DNA of 9,783 bases from an uncultured Anaerolineae bacterium. Lineage in GTDB: Bacteria > Chloroflexota > Anaerolineae > Anaerolineales > Villigracilaceae. The notes below the pieces were generated by a model. It saw only the letters and a program-made list of their open reading frames with translations. It made no database searches and was not told the origin of the DNA. Made by a program: the position numbers and the translations under genes. The stretch is from contig CAINXK010000124.1 in the NCBI GenBank assembly GCA_903854805.1, positions 1-9,783 on the forward strand. The letters run 5' to 3'. This document shows, one piece after another, positions 1 through 6,684 of the stretch. Numbering within the stretch: position 1 is the first letter of the stretch; each line of letters begins with the position of its first letter.

Positions 1-23
1 ATGGACTTTCGTACCGCTCTATA

Positions 24-99
24 TGGTGGGCCCGGCTGGAGTCGAACCAGCGACCAAGAGATTATGAGTCCCCTGCGCTAACCACTGCGCCACGGGCCC
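24..99 (-). tRNA. tRNA with CAU anticodon, probably tRNA-Ile2 (lysidine-modified)
   Basis: The minus strand folds into a complete 76-nt cloverleaf: a 7-bp acceptor stem (GGGCCCG with CGGGCCC), a GCGC/GCGC D stem, an anticodon loop CTCATAA and a T arm with GGTTCGA. The CCA tail is encoded (plus-strand TGG at 24-26). The anticodon CAU lies at 64-66. CAU is shared by initiator Met, elongator Met and Ile2. This one matches the E. coli AUA-reading tRNA-Ile2 from memory in the anticodon arm and the following TTGGTCGCTGGTTC stretch. It also has consecutive C4-G69 and C5-G68 pairs, the acceptor feature that TilS uses to recognise tRNA-Ile2. An initiator is unlikely because positions 1 and 72 (G-C) are paired. 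It is probably cotranscribed behind tRNA-Gly. Elongator tRNA-Met is the main alternative. Confidence 0.9.
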
Positions 100-165
100 T
101 TGAAAGAAAAAAGGTGGCAGGTTGAAAGTCTTGCAACCATCAACTTGCAACCTTTCCTAATCCAG

Positions 166-236
166 AGCGGGCAACGGGAATCGAACCCGTCTAAGTAGCT
201 TGGAAGGCTACCGCACTACCACTATGCTATGCCCGC
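166..236 (-). tRNA. tRNA-Gly(UCC)
   Basis: The minus strand gives a 71-nt cloverleaf with acceptor stem GCGGGCA/TGCCCGC, D stem GCAT/GTGC, anticodon stem GTAGC/GCTAC, loop CTTCCAA and T arm GGGTTCGATTCCC. The anticodon UCC at 202-204 reads GGA and GGG glycine codons. The discriminator base is U, as usual for glycine tRNAs. No CCA is encoded (CTG follows), so the tail must be added by the CCA-adding enzyme, unlike the downstream tRNA. The 66-nt spacer to the next tRNA contains a 9-bp direct repeat, CTTGCAACC, at 130-138 and 144-152. Confidence 0.96.
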
Positions 237-245
237 GCGGGGTTT

Positions 246-274
246 ATTCTACCGTGAGGAGCTGTGCTGGTCAA
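246..274 (-). promoter_or_regulatory. Sigma70-type promoter for the two tRNAs
   Basis: Reading the minus strand, TTGACC (269-274) and TAGAAT (246-251) are separated by exactly 17 bases, and each differs from consensus at one base. Transcription would start near 239, only a few bases before the mature 5' end of tRNA-Gly at 236, so the 5' leader would be very short. Confidence 0.75.
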
Positions 275-302
275 GTTAACTTACGGTCCATTCCAGCCAA
301 TA

Positions 303-333
303 TTGTCAATATTCAGTCATTGAATATTGACAA
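303..333. repeat. Perfect 13-bp inverted repeat with a Pho-box-like direct repeat
   Basis: TTGTCAATATTCA (303-315) is followed after 5 bases by its exact reverse complement (321-333). The left part also reads as two 7-mers with a 4-base spacer, TTGTCAA (303-309) and CAGTCAT (314-320). This is the 11-bp-period layout of the enterobacterial PhoB box (CTGTCAT-N4-CTGTCAT), with 11 of 14 box bases matching. The repeat lies between the divergent tRNA genes and the pst operon. The symmetry is seen directly. Binding by PhoB or any other dimeric regulator is inference. Confidence 0.5.
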
Positions 334-354
334 ATCAGAAAATAATGATACACT
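327..354 (+). promoter_or_regulatory. Candidate distal promoter facing pstS
   Basis: A perfect TTGACA (327-332) lies inside the right arm of the inverted repeat, followed after 16 bases by TACACT (349-354), a 4/6 match to the -10 consensus. It would start a transcript near 361 and give a leader of about 345 bases before pstS. A regulator bound to the inverted repeat would cover the -35 element. Predicted by eye only. Confidence 0.4.
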
Positions 355-623
355 AAGTCAATAATACCTATTGAGTTAGTGTGCTTTGGAAAAATTCAAC
401 CGCCAAACCCAGCAGGTTCGGCCTCAGGGAACACTATACTGGTTTTCCTTGCCAGACACCACTTGGCATACAATTCTGTGAGCTCAGTATTTGGTGATGG
501 TGTCATCTCAGCAACACGATCAGCAATTTTCCAGTTCAGTCCAGCCGACAGAAATACTTTGGCCGAACAGTCCATAATTCACGAGCAAATCGGCCACCGG
601 CTCTTCAACTCACCAGAAAAATA
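355..623. other. Gene-free leader or spacer upstream of pstS
   Basis: I see no credible gene in these 269 bases. The plus strand is open from a GTG at 379 to a TAG at 646 (89 codons), but there is no ribosome binding site, the composition looks unlike a protein, and the stop falls inside a terminator T-run. The minus strand has two short frames that look slightly protein-like and could be joined by a frameshift near 511-525, which would suggest a decayed gene fragment. I recognise no RNA family: the SRP core motif and the RNase P signature sequences are absent. Confidence 0.4.
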
Positions 624-646
624 CGCCTTGAAAAAGGCGAATTTTT
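624..646 (+). terminator. Intrinsic terminator or attenuator upstream of pstS
   Basis: CGCCTT (624-629), a GAAA tetraloop and AAGGCG (634-639) form a perfect 6-bp stem followed by AATTTTT. The minus strand also shows a T-rich run after the same stem, so it may work in both directions. It lies 60 bases before the pstS start codon. It either ends a short transcript from the left or acts as an attenuator in the pst leader. Confidence 0.7.
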
Positions 647-665
647 AGGCCGCATAACCTACTAA

Positions 666-671
666 TACAAT
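666..671 (+). promoter_or_regulatory. Possible proximal pstS -10 element
   Basis: TACAAT matches the -10 consensus at 5 of 6 bases and would start transcription about 29 bases before the pstS ATG, just after the terminator. The bases at the -35 position are only TTTTTA (3/6), so the promoter would be weak or need an activator. Confidence 0.3.
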
Positions 672-706
672 AGGCTTTGTGGCAAATAAAACATATCGGA
701 GAAAAA

Positions 707-1690
707 ATGAAAAATATATATCTTATGCTTGTTTCAACCCTGACTGCAATTTCATTGATCCTGAGCGCTTGTGCAACTGCCGCTCCGGTACCAGCTGCTG
801 GCGTTGAACCCGTGACCGCTGAGGCTCTCAAAGGTACCATTGGAGTTTCCGGCGCATTCGCGCTTTACCCAATGATGACGGTTTGGGCGGAAGAATTCCA
901 GAAGCTGCATCCGGATGTTCAGTTTGATGTTCAGGGTGGGGGGGCTGGTAAGGGTATGACCGATGCTCTCGCAGGCGCAGTGGATATCGGCATGGTTTCA
1001 CGTTCCATCAAAGACGAAGAAGCCTCACAGGGCGCCTACTGGGTTTCTGTCACTAAAGATGCTGTTTTCCCCATCGTGAGTGCCGACAACCCGGTTCTGG
1101 CCGACATTATCTCCCAAGGTATCAGCCAGGCAACTTTCAACAAAATTTTCATCACTGGCGAGATCAAGACCTGGGGTGAAGTTGTTGGCAAGCCTGAGAT
1201 CAAAGATGAAATCAATGTTTACACTCGCTCAGATTCTGCTGGCGCAGCTGAAATGTGGGCCAAGTTTTCTGGCGGCAAAGTCCAGGACGATATCAAGGGC
1301 ATTGGTGTGAATGGTGAACCTGCCCTGGTGGATACCGTAATCAAGGATCCACTCGGAATAGGTTACAGCAACCTTAACAGCGTCTTCGATCTCAGCACGG
1401 GCGACATTATCACAGGCGTAGCTGTTCCGCCGATTGACATCGACAAAAACGGTAAGTCTGATGGTGAGTATTTCAAAACCAAGGATGAAGCGGTCAGTGC
1501 AGTTTCCTCAGGTAAATACCCTTCACCCCCGGCTCGCTTTGAAAATCTTGTCACCAAAGGAAAACCTGTGGGTCTGGTAAAATTGTTTATCGAGTGGATA
1601 TTAACGGATGGGCAGCAGTACCTTGACCAGGCCGGGTACGTGCAACTAACGCCCGAACAAAAGGCCGAATCCTTGGCAAAGATTAAATGA
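707..1690 (+). CDS. pstS: Phosphate ABC transporter substrate-binding lipoprotein PstS
   Basis: This is the extracytoplasmic phosphate receptor of the Pst importer, anchored to the membrane by lipid. The chosen start (707) gives 327 residues and has GGAG at 698-701 just upstream. An in-frame ATG at 677 would add ten residues and lacks such a site. Residues 1-22 form a lipoprotein signal with lipobox LSAC (19-22), so Cys22 would be lipidated. The mature part is a type II periplasmic-binding fold with PstS-type ligand elements: GAFALYP (49-55), QGGGAGKG (76-83), DIGMVSR (93-99) and RSDSAGA (174-180). The length fits the PstS family. A run of seven G (938-944) encodes the glycine loop and is a potential slippage site. 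It overlaps pstC by four bases (ATGA). Confidence 0.95.
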   Translation: MKNIYLMLVSTLTAISLILSACATAAPVPAAGVEPVTAEALKGTIGVSGAFALYPMMTVWAEEFQKLHPDVQFDVQGGGAGKGMTDALAGAVDIGMVSRSIKDEEASQGAYWVSVTKDAVFPIVSADNPVLADIISQGISQATFNKIFITGEIKTWGEVVGKPEIKDEINVYTRSDSAGAAEMWAKFSGGKVQDDIKGIGVNGEPALVDTVIKDPLGIGYSNLNSVFDLSTGDIITGVAVPPIDIDKNGKSDGEYFKTKDEAVSAVSSGKYPSPPARFENLVTKGKPVGLVKLFIEWILTDGQQYLDQAGYVQLTPEQKAESLAKIK

Positions 1691-2685
1691 ACCATCAAAA
1701 TCAAAACTTTTCGTCAAAACAGAATACGCAATCAGAGGGCCGGCAACGCCGGCCTTCTGCCGTTACCAGAAACTGGCACGACCAAATCGCTCAAAAGACT
1801 TTTTCGGTGGTCACGGTCTTTCCACTTTTCCTGATTTCGGCAGTGACGCTTGGGCTTCTGGTTCGTTCGTGGCCAATTTTAAGCAGTTACCCTCTCAAAG
1901 ACCTTTTCTTCGGAAGTGTCTGGAAACCGAATACTGGTTTGTTTGGTTTCTGGCCATTTATTACCGGGACATTTTGGGTTACCACGGTGGGGGTTGTATT
2001 GGCAGTACCGCCGTGTTTGCTGGTCGCTCTTTACCTTTCGGAATATTCCCATTCCATAACGCGCTCAATTGCCAAGCCTGTGTTAGATCTGCTGGCAGCC
2101 ATACCACCTGTGGTCTATGGTGTCTGGGGACTACTGGCGATCGTGCCTTTTGTAGATAAAGTTGTCGCGCCATTTTTCAAACAATGGCTGAACAGTATCC
2201 CATTTCTGGCGGTTAATCAACCAACCGGATTCAGCATCCTCTCGGCTGGCATCGTATTGGCAGTAATGATTGCCCCATTGGTGATTTCAGTGGTTTATGA
2301 AGTATTTACCACCGTACCAAACGATTTACGCCATGCTTCCCTGGCCATAGGCGCCACCCAATGGGAAACTATCCGCTACGTTGTTATACCGCGTGTATTA
2401 CCCGGTATCGTTGCGGCCATTGTGCTTGGCGCATCCCGCGCAGTTGGCGAAACAATCGCGGTATTGATGGTCGTCGGAAACGTGCCAAAGGTGCCACATT
2501 CAATCTTCGATGCTGCCTATCCTTTGCCAGCACTGATCGCCAACAATTACGGTGACATGATGTCCATCCCACTATATGATTCGGCATTGCTGTGTGCCGC
2601 CCTAGTTTTGCTGGTGGTGATCCTAATCTTTAATATTTTATCGACCGTCGTGCTTCAACGCATGCTCGAAAGGAGACAGGCATGA
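1687..2685 (+). CDS. pstC: Phosphate ABC transporter permease PstC
   Basis: This is one of the two inner-membrane subunits that form the phosphate channel with PstA. The 332-residue protein starts with about 38 hydrophilic residues, then a first membrane helix (about 39-60) and further helices through to about 323. The cytoplasmic EAA loop that docks onto PstB is visible at about 214-235 (LRHASLAIGATQWETIRY), followed by the typical RAVGET segment. The ATG overlaps the pstS stop. No Shine-Dalgarno sequence stands before it, so translation is probably coupled to pstS. A 12-bp hairpin lies in codons 16-25. Identity is clear from the EAA motif and the operon position between pstS and pstA. Confidence 0.95.
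   Translation: MNHQNQNFSSKQNTQSEGRQRRPSAVTRNWHDQIAQKTFSVVTVFPLFLISAVTLGLLVRSWPILSSYPLKDLFFGSVWKPNTGLFGFWPFITGTFWVTTVGVVLAVPPCLLVALYLSEYSHSITRSIAKPVLDLLAAIPPVVYGVWGLLAIVPFVDKVVAPFFKQWLNSIPFLAVNQPTGFSILSAGIVLAVMIAPLVISVVYEVFTTVPNDLRHASLAIGATQWETIRYVVIPRVLPGIVAAIVLGASRAVGETIAVLMVVGNVPKVPHSIFDAAYPLPALIANNYGDMMSIPLYDSALLCAALVLLVVILIFNILSTVVLQRMLERRQA
1733..1759 (+). promoter_or_regulatory. 12-bp RNA hairpin at the pstS/pstC junction, inside pstC
   Basis: CAGAGGGCCGGC (1733-1744), the triloop AAC and GCCGGCCTTCTG (1748-1759) form a 12-bp stem with a single G-U pair and seven consecutive G-C/C-G pairs. It begins 43 bases after the pstS stop and falls in the hydrophilic, poorly conserved N-terminus of PstC. 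No T-run follows, so it is not a classical terminator. It could protect the pstS mRNA 3' end or slow ribosomes entering pstC, raising the PstS:PstC ratio. Confidence 0.55.
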
Positions 2686-3542
2686 AGAAACGTTGGCAAA
2701 GGCGCCGCATTGTGGAAGCCTTTATGAAGGCCTTGATGCTGGTCTCATTTTTTATCGTCGCCGGCTGCCTGGGACTGATCCTATGGGCAGTGGTCAGCAA
2801 AGGTCTGCCTGCCCTTAATTGGGACATGGTCAGCAAAACACCCAAGGGCGGTTTCTATATGGGAAAAGAAGGTGGCGTCTTAAATGCCATCATCGGCTCG
2901 TTATATCTGGCTAGCGGAGGCACCTTGCTGGCGCTACTGCTCAGCCTGCCAATCGCGCTTTACCTAAAGACTTACCTGGGAAAATCCAATTGGGGCAGAT
3001 ATGTGCGTCTGTCTCTGGACGTATTATGGGGAATCCCATCAATTGTGTACGGGGCCTTTGGTTTTATTCTTATGCTAGCCTTAGGATTACGCGCATCGTT
3101 GTTGGCAGGCATCATCGTGCTTGGGCTGATTGAACTTCCCATCATGGTACGCGCCATGGACGAAGTCATCCGCCGCATGCCATCTGATCTGGAGCACGCA
3201 GCCCTGGCGCTTGGCTCCACCAGGCTGGAGGTGGCCTTGCATGTCGTCAGCCGCCAAATGCTGCCCGGGATCATCACTGCCATCCTGCTGGCCTTTGGGC
3301 GCGGGATCGGTGACGCTGCATCCGTGCTGTTCACGGCCGGATATACCGACCGTATTCCTACGTCGCTGCTGCAGCCCACAGCATCTTTACCCCTGGCTGT
3401 TTTCTTTCAATTAAGCACACCATATCCGCAAGTTCAACAGCGTGGTTATGCATCGGCGGTTATCCTGACCATCATCGTTTTAGTAATCAGTCTGAGCTCA
3501 CGCTGGCTCTCGGGGCGGTTGAATAAATATACCGTCAAATAG
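2682..3542 (+). CDS. pstA: Phosphate ABC transporter permease PstA
   Basis: This is the second channel subunit of the Pst importer, 286 residues with about six hydrophobic segments: near 16-38, 66-95, 112-135, 138-156, 196-220 and 255-274. The EAA loop is at 171-196 (LEHAALALGSTRLEVALH). The segment after it reads GRGIGDAAS (207-214), with Asp where PstC has Glu (GET), a substitution I believe is also found in some other PstA lineages. The ATG overlaps the pstC stop (ATGA), but the gene has its own strong AAAGGAG six bases upstream, unlike pstC. It is followed after 46 bases by pstB. Confidence 0.95.
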   Translation: MKKRWQRRRIVEAFMKALMLVSFFIVAGCLGLILWAVVSKGLPALNWDMVSKTPKGGFYMGKEGGVLNAIIGSLYLASGGTLLALLLSLPIALYLKTYLGKSNWGRYVRLSLDVLWGIPSIVYGAFGFILMLALGLRASLLAGIIVLGLIELPIMVRAMDEVIRRMPSDLEHAALALGSTRLEVALHVVSRQMLPGIITAILLAFGRGIGDAASVLFTAGYTDRIPTSLLQPTASLPLAVFFQLSTPYPQVQQRGYASAVILTIIVLVISLSSRWLSGRLNKYTVK

Positions 3543-3588
3543 TACCAATGCGGATGCAGGCACCCGTGTGTTATTTGGAGAAAAAATA

Positions 3589-4344
3589 ATGGATTCTCAC
3601 ATTCAAGTTCGCGACTTAAACGCATATTACGGCAAGACCCAGGCACTAAAAAATATCAATATTGAAATTCCCCGAAAACAGATCACAGTCATTATGGGAC
3701 CATCTGGCTGCGGAAAAACAACGCTCTTAAAAACCTTTAATCGCTTTTTAGAGTTAAACGATGGGGCTCGCATAACGGGAGAAGTGTTGGTGGACCAACA
3801 AAATATCTATGCCAGTGATGTGGATGTGACCGAAGTGCGAAAACACGTTGGGTTGTTGGCCCAACGCCCCGCGCCACTACCCATGTCGATTTACGAAAAC
3901 GTTGCTTATGGTTTACACATCCATCAAATGAGAAATGGCAAACTAGAGTACAAAGAAGCAGTCAGACACTATCTCGAATTGGCCGGGCTGTGGGACGAAG
4001 TCAAAAAACGTCTGCACGAACCGGCTACCAGTCTTTCAATCGGCCAGCAGCAAAGATTATGCCTGGCACGTGGATTAGCGATTGAACCTGAGGTGATCCT
4101 GGGCGATGAGCCGACTTCTGCCTTGGACCCAATTTCATCCCAACACATTGAGAAAAAACTGCTCGAGTTGAAAAGCCAATATACAACGGTTGTGGTAACT
4201 CATACCTTGCGCCAGGCCAAGCGTCTAGCAGATTATGCCATTTTTATGTACCTCGGAGAGGTCGTCGAAGCCGGAACAGCTCGCGATGTCTTCACAAACC
4301 CCCAGCAGGAACGCACGAAAGCTTACCTCGAAGGGTTGTTCTAA
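3589..4344 (+). CDS. pstB: Phosphate ABC transporter ATPase PstB
   Basis: This is the cytoplasmic ATPase that powers phosphate import. The start at 3589 gives 251 residues and has GGAG at 3577-3580. An in-frame ATG at 3568 would overlap that site and add seven residues. Visible motifs are Walker A GPSGCGKTT (37-45), Q-loop Gln92 in LLAQRP, PstB-type PLPMSIYENVAYG (96-108), ABC signature LSIGQQQR (149-156), Walker B ILGDEPTSALD (170-180) and switch His205. The signature has Ile in place of the first Gly of LSGGQ, and the Q-loop lacks the usual Phe before Gln. Catalytic residues are all present, so it should be active. This is the last pst gene here. No phoU follows. Confidence 0.95.
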   Translation: MDSHIQVRDLNAYYGKTQALKNINIEIPRKQITVIMGPSGCGKTTLLKTFNRFLELNDGARITGEVLVDQQNIYASDVDVTEVRKHVGLLAQRPAPLPMSIYENVAYGLHIHQMRNGKLEYKEAVRHYLELAGLWDEVKKRLHEPATSLSIGQQQRLCLARGLAIEPEVILGDEPTSALDPISSQHIEKKLLELKSQYTTVVVTHTLRQAKRLADYAIFMYLGEVVEAGTARDVFTNPQQERTKAYLEGLF

Positions 4345-4369
4345 GCCATTTGACAAACCAGGCACAGCT

Positions 4370-4416
4370 TATACCCGATGGAATATGTTTTATGTCCTCC
4401 CGGGTATATTCTTTTA
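4370..4416 (+). terminator. Terminator of the pst operon
   Basis: TATACCCG (4370-4377) pairs perfectly with CGGGTATA (4401-4408), and TTCTTTT follows. The 23-base interval can fold further (GGA with TCC, ATA with TAT). It begins 26 bases after the pstB stop. The large loop makes it a less ideal intrinsic terminator than the others in the window. Confidence 0.5.
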
Positions 4417-5092
4417 TACAGGATGCGTATAATGATGATACGAAACAGATCACTTCCGTTCGATTAGTCTCACTTCTGCTACTTATCCCCGCTTTGGTTA
4501 CTCTTCCCAAGCAGAAAACGCATAAACTCATCAACCGCTGGATTGGGTACTGAGGGCAAGTGGAAAAGTGGCTCCAGCTATGCGGAATTCTATTGTCTGA
4601 TGGCTCAAACCCACTGCGGAACAATAAACCTGAGCTGGTTGTAATCGAACTTAACACGTCTGGCGGATTTATTGTCGCGATGGCAAAAATCATCTCGAAC
4701 ATTATGGGGGTAATCTTCGCCACCCAGATCGATTTTGCACTCAAAGCCCAGAAAACACCGCCATGTATGGGAAAGCAAATCCTGATTGGAGCAAATCGAA
4801 TCGCCAAAACGATCAGCAGCACCCGAAGATAAGCGCATATAAAGGGTGAACCTTGGATCGCCGAAATCATTGGCAGAACAAAACCCATCCAATCTGTCGA
4901 AAATATCATCATTACAGACAAATCCGGTCTTACGACTGATCGTGCATAAACGCCTGCCGAAACAGGAACTATATTCTGCTCAAACCCAAAGCAGGACCTG
5001 AAGATATAATGAATAACAGCACTTAAATAATTAATGCGATTCAAAGGTTTTTACGTTAGAATAAGAAAACTTACCGTTTAAAAGGACATAAA
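4417..5092. other. Gene-poor spacer between pstB and lipA, possibly a decayed gene
   Basis: No frame here has a convincing start, ribosome binding site and recognisable protein. One plus-strand frame is almost continuous from 4350 to 5007, broken by stops at 4551-4553, 4830-4832 and 4947-4949. On the minus strand a 250-codon frame (TTG start at 5044 to 4292) stays open but runs into pstB antisense and lacks a ribosome binding site. This pattern could be a degraded gene or chance. A TATAAT occurs at 4428-4433 with a poor -35. TAGAAT at 5057-5062 is a possible lipA -10, also without a good -35. Confidence 0.4.
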
Positions 5093-6064
5093 ATGACTGC
5101 AATCCCTACTCGCGACCGTGTGTCGCCTGAACAAGTTAACACCACACCCCTGCGACGCCCTGAATGGATCAAGGTGCGCGCACCATCAGGCGAAACCTAC
5201 GAAAATCTGCATACCTTAATGCGCTCCAAAGCCTTGCACACAGTCTGTGAAGAGGCCATGTGCCCAAACTTGGGCGAGTGCTGGGGTTCTGGCACTGCCA
5301 CCTTCCTGATGCTTGGTGACGTTTGTACACGTTCCTGCGTCTTCTGCGACATAAAGCACGGCAAACCGAATCCAATGGATTGGATGGAGCCGGAACGTGT
5401 CGCGCAGGCTGTCAAATCAATGAACCTGAAGCATGCCGTGATCACCTCTGTTAACCGTGACGAACGCCGTGATGGCGGCGCACCAATCTTTGCCATGGTT
5501 ATTCGCCGCATCCGCGAACTACATCCAGGTTGTTCCATAGAGGTACTCATCCCCGATTTCAAGGGTTCACTGGAAGCTTTGAAAATTGTCATGGATTCAC
5601 GTCCCGAGATTTTGAATCATAATGTCGAGACGGTTCCGCGCTTGTTCAAACAGATCCAGCCACAAGATAACTATGAATGGGCAGCTGCTACTCTTTCCAG
5701 TGCAAAAATGCTTGACCCAGACGTTTTAACAAAATCCGGGATTATGGTTGGGCTGGGTGAAGAAATCGATGAAGTCAAAGCTGTCATGCGTGATCAGCGC
5801 AGCTGGGGTGTGGATATCCTCACAATTGGCCAATACCTCCAACCCAGCAAGAAGCACTACCCAATTACGCGGTACTACACGATGGAAGAGTTTACTGACC
5901 TGCGCGAATACGGCTACAGCATCGGGTTCAAATGGGTCGAATCAAACCCCCTGGTGCGTTCGTCTTACCATGCTTCTGAGCAGGTTCGCGCGCTGAGCGT
6001 AGTTCATCGCAAACTTTACGGCGATGCAGCTATGCATGGCTATCAAACCCCTGGCTTAAAATAA
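5093..6064 (+). CDS. lipA: Lipoyl synthase LipA
   Basis: This radical SAM enzyme inserts two sulfur atoms at C6 and C8 of the octanoyl group on the lipoyl domains of GcvH and 2-oxoacid dehydrogenase E2 subunits. The 323 residues carry both iron-sulfur sites: the auxiliary cluster cysteines Cys52, Cys57 and Cys63 ([12 protein letters not shown]) and the SAM cluster Cys78, Cys82 and Cys85 (CTRSCVFC). Other family landmarks are [32 protein letters not shown] and the C-terminal RSSYHA (289-294), whose serine coordinates the auxiliary cluster. Length is normal. AAAGGA at 5081-5086 lies six bases before the ATG. No lipB or lplA is adjacent. A GcvR-like gene follows after 34 bases. Confidence 0.97.
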   Translation: MTAIPTRDRVSPEQVNTTPLRRPEWIKVRAPSGETYENLHTLMRSKALHTVCEEAMCPNLGECWGSGTATFLMLGDVCTRSCVFCDIKHGKPNPMDWMEPERVAQAVKSMNLKHAVITSVNRDERRDGGAPIFAMVIRRIRELHPGCSIEVLIPDFKGSLEALKIVMDSRPEILNHNVETVPRLFKQIQPQDNYEWAAATLSSAKMLDPDVLTKSGIMVGLGEEIDEVKAVMRDQRSWGVDILTIGQYLQPSKKHYPITRYYTMEEFTDLREYGYSIGFKWVESNPLVRSSYHASEQVRALSVVHRKLYGDAAMHGYQTPGLK

Positions 6065-6098
6065 TATATATTTACTTTCCACTTTCAAAAGGATATAT

Positions 6099-6635
6099 AT
6101 GCGAAAAAATATTGTTCTTACTTTAACAGGTTCGGATCGGGTTGGCATTGTTGATGCGGTGACAGAAGTCCTGACACAATACGATGGAAACGTGGAAACA
6201 AGCCGCATGGCGCGGCTTGGAGGCGAATTTGCCATGTTGATGTTAATTTCGATGTCGGAAGATCAAATCGGAATTTTCAAAGATGGCGTCGAAAGCCTTC
6301 AAAAAAAAGGTTTCCAAGTAACCACCAAACAGACCGAGCAAACTTATGAACAAAAATACGCTGGCTGGTTGCCCTATCAAATCGAAGTACACGGCGCCGA
6401 CCACGAAGGCATCGTCCACAAGGTGGCCCATTACCTGACCGAACGCGGAATCAACATTGAATCCATGGATACGGGTGTAGTGCCGGCCCCAATGAGCGGA
6501 ACTTTATTTTTCTCGATGAATGCAGTTGTGCTCGTTCCGCCAGGATTGCCACACAAAGACTGGCAAATTGACCTGGATAATGTCGCAGACACGCTAAATG
6601 TAGAAATAAAAGTCTCGGCATACAAAGGGAAATAA
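6099..6635 (+). CDS. Two-ACT-domain protein, GcvR-like
   Basis: The 178-residue cytoplasmic protein consists of two ACT-type ligand-binding domains, about 4-78 (TLTGSDRVGIV) and 92-175 (HGADHEGIVHKVAHYL), joined by a short linker. This is the architecture of the glycine cleavage system regulator GcvR, which in E. coli binds glycine and restrains the activator GcvA. There is no DNA-binding domain, so it would act through a partner or as an amino-acid sensor. AAAAGGA lies five bases before the ATG. It follows lipA closely and shares its terminator, so the two are probably cotranscribed. The link is sensible because the glycine cleavage H protein needs lipoate. Whether it binds glycine is not shown by the sequence. 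Confidence 0.8.
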   Translation: MRKNIVLTLTGSDRVGIVDAVTEVLTQYDGNVETSRMARLGGEFAMLMLISMSEDQIGIFKDGVESLQKKGFQVTTKQTEQTYEQKYAGWLPYQIEVHGADHEGIVHKVAHYLTERGINIESMDTGVVPAPMSGTLFFSMNAVVLVPPGLPHKDWQIDLDNVADTLNVEIKVSAYKGK

Positions 6636-6642
6636 TTATTCC

Positions 6643-6684
6643 AAAACTGCGGCCGTCAGGATATATTCTGATGGCCGCAGTTTT
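6643..6684. terminator. Strong terminator after lipA and the ACT-domain gene, possibly bidirectional
   Basis: AAAACTGCGGCCGTCAG (6643-6659) and CTGATGGCCGCAGTTTT (6668-6684) pair over 17 bp with a single G-U and an 8-base AT-rich loop. The flanking A4/T4 tracts are part of the stem, which is typical of a terminator that works on either strand. It begins 7 bases after the stop codon. Confidence 0.85.

Noticed and set aside
379..648. 89-codon plus-strand frame with GTG start upstream of pstS
   Set aside because: No ribosome binding site, no recognisable domain, and its stop codon lies in the T-run of an intrinsic terminator.
2972..3379. 135-codon minus-strand frame inside pstA
   Set aside because: Antisense shadow of a conserved permease gene.
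4560..4832. 90-codon plus-strand frame
   Set aside because: GTG start with no Shine-Dalgarno sequence, same frame as other short pieces separated by stops. Not defensible as an intact gene.
4292..5044. 250-codon minus-strand frame between lipA and pstB
   Set aside because: Starts with TTG without a ribosome binding site, ends antisense to the pstB 3' end, and has no family motif I recognise. Treated as a possible relic or chance frame.
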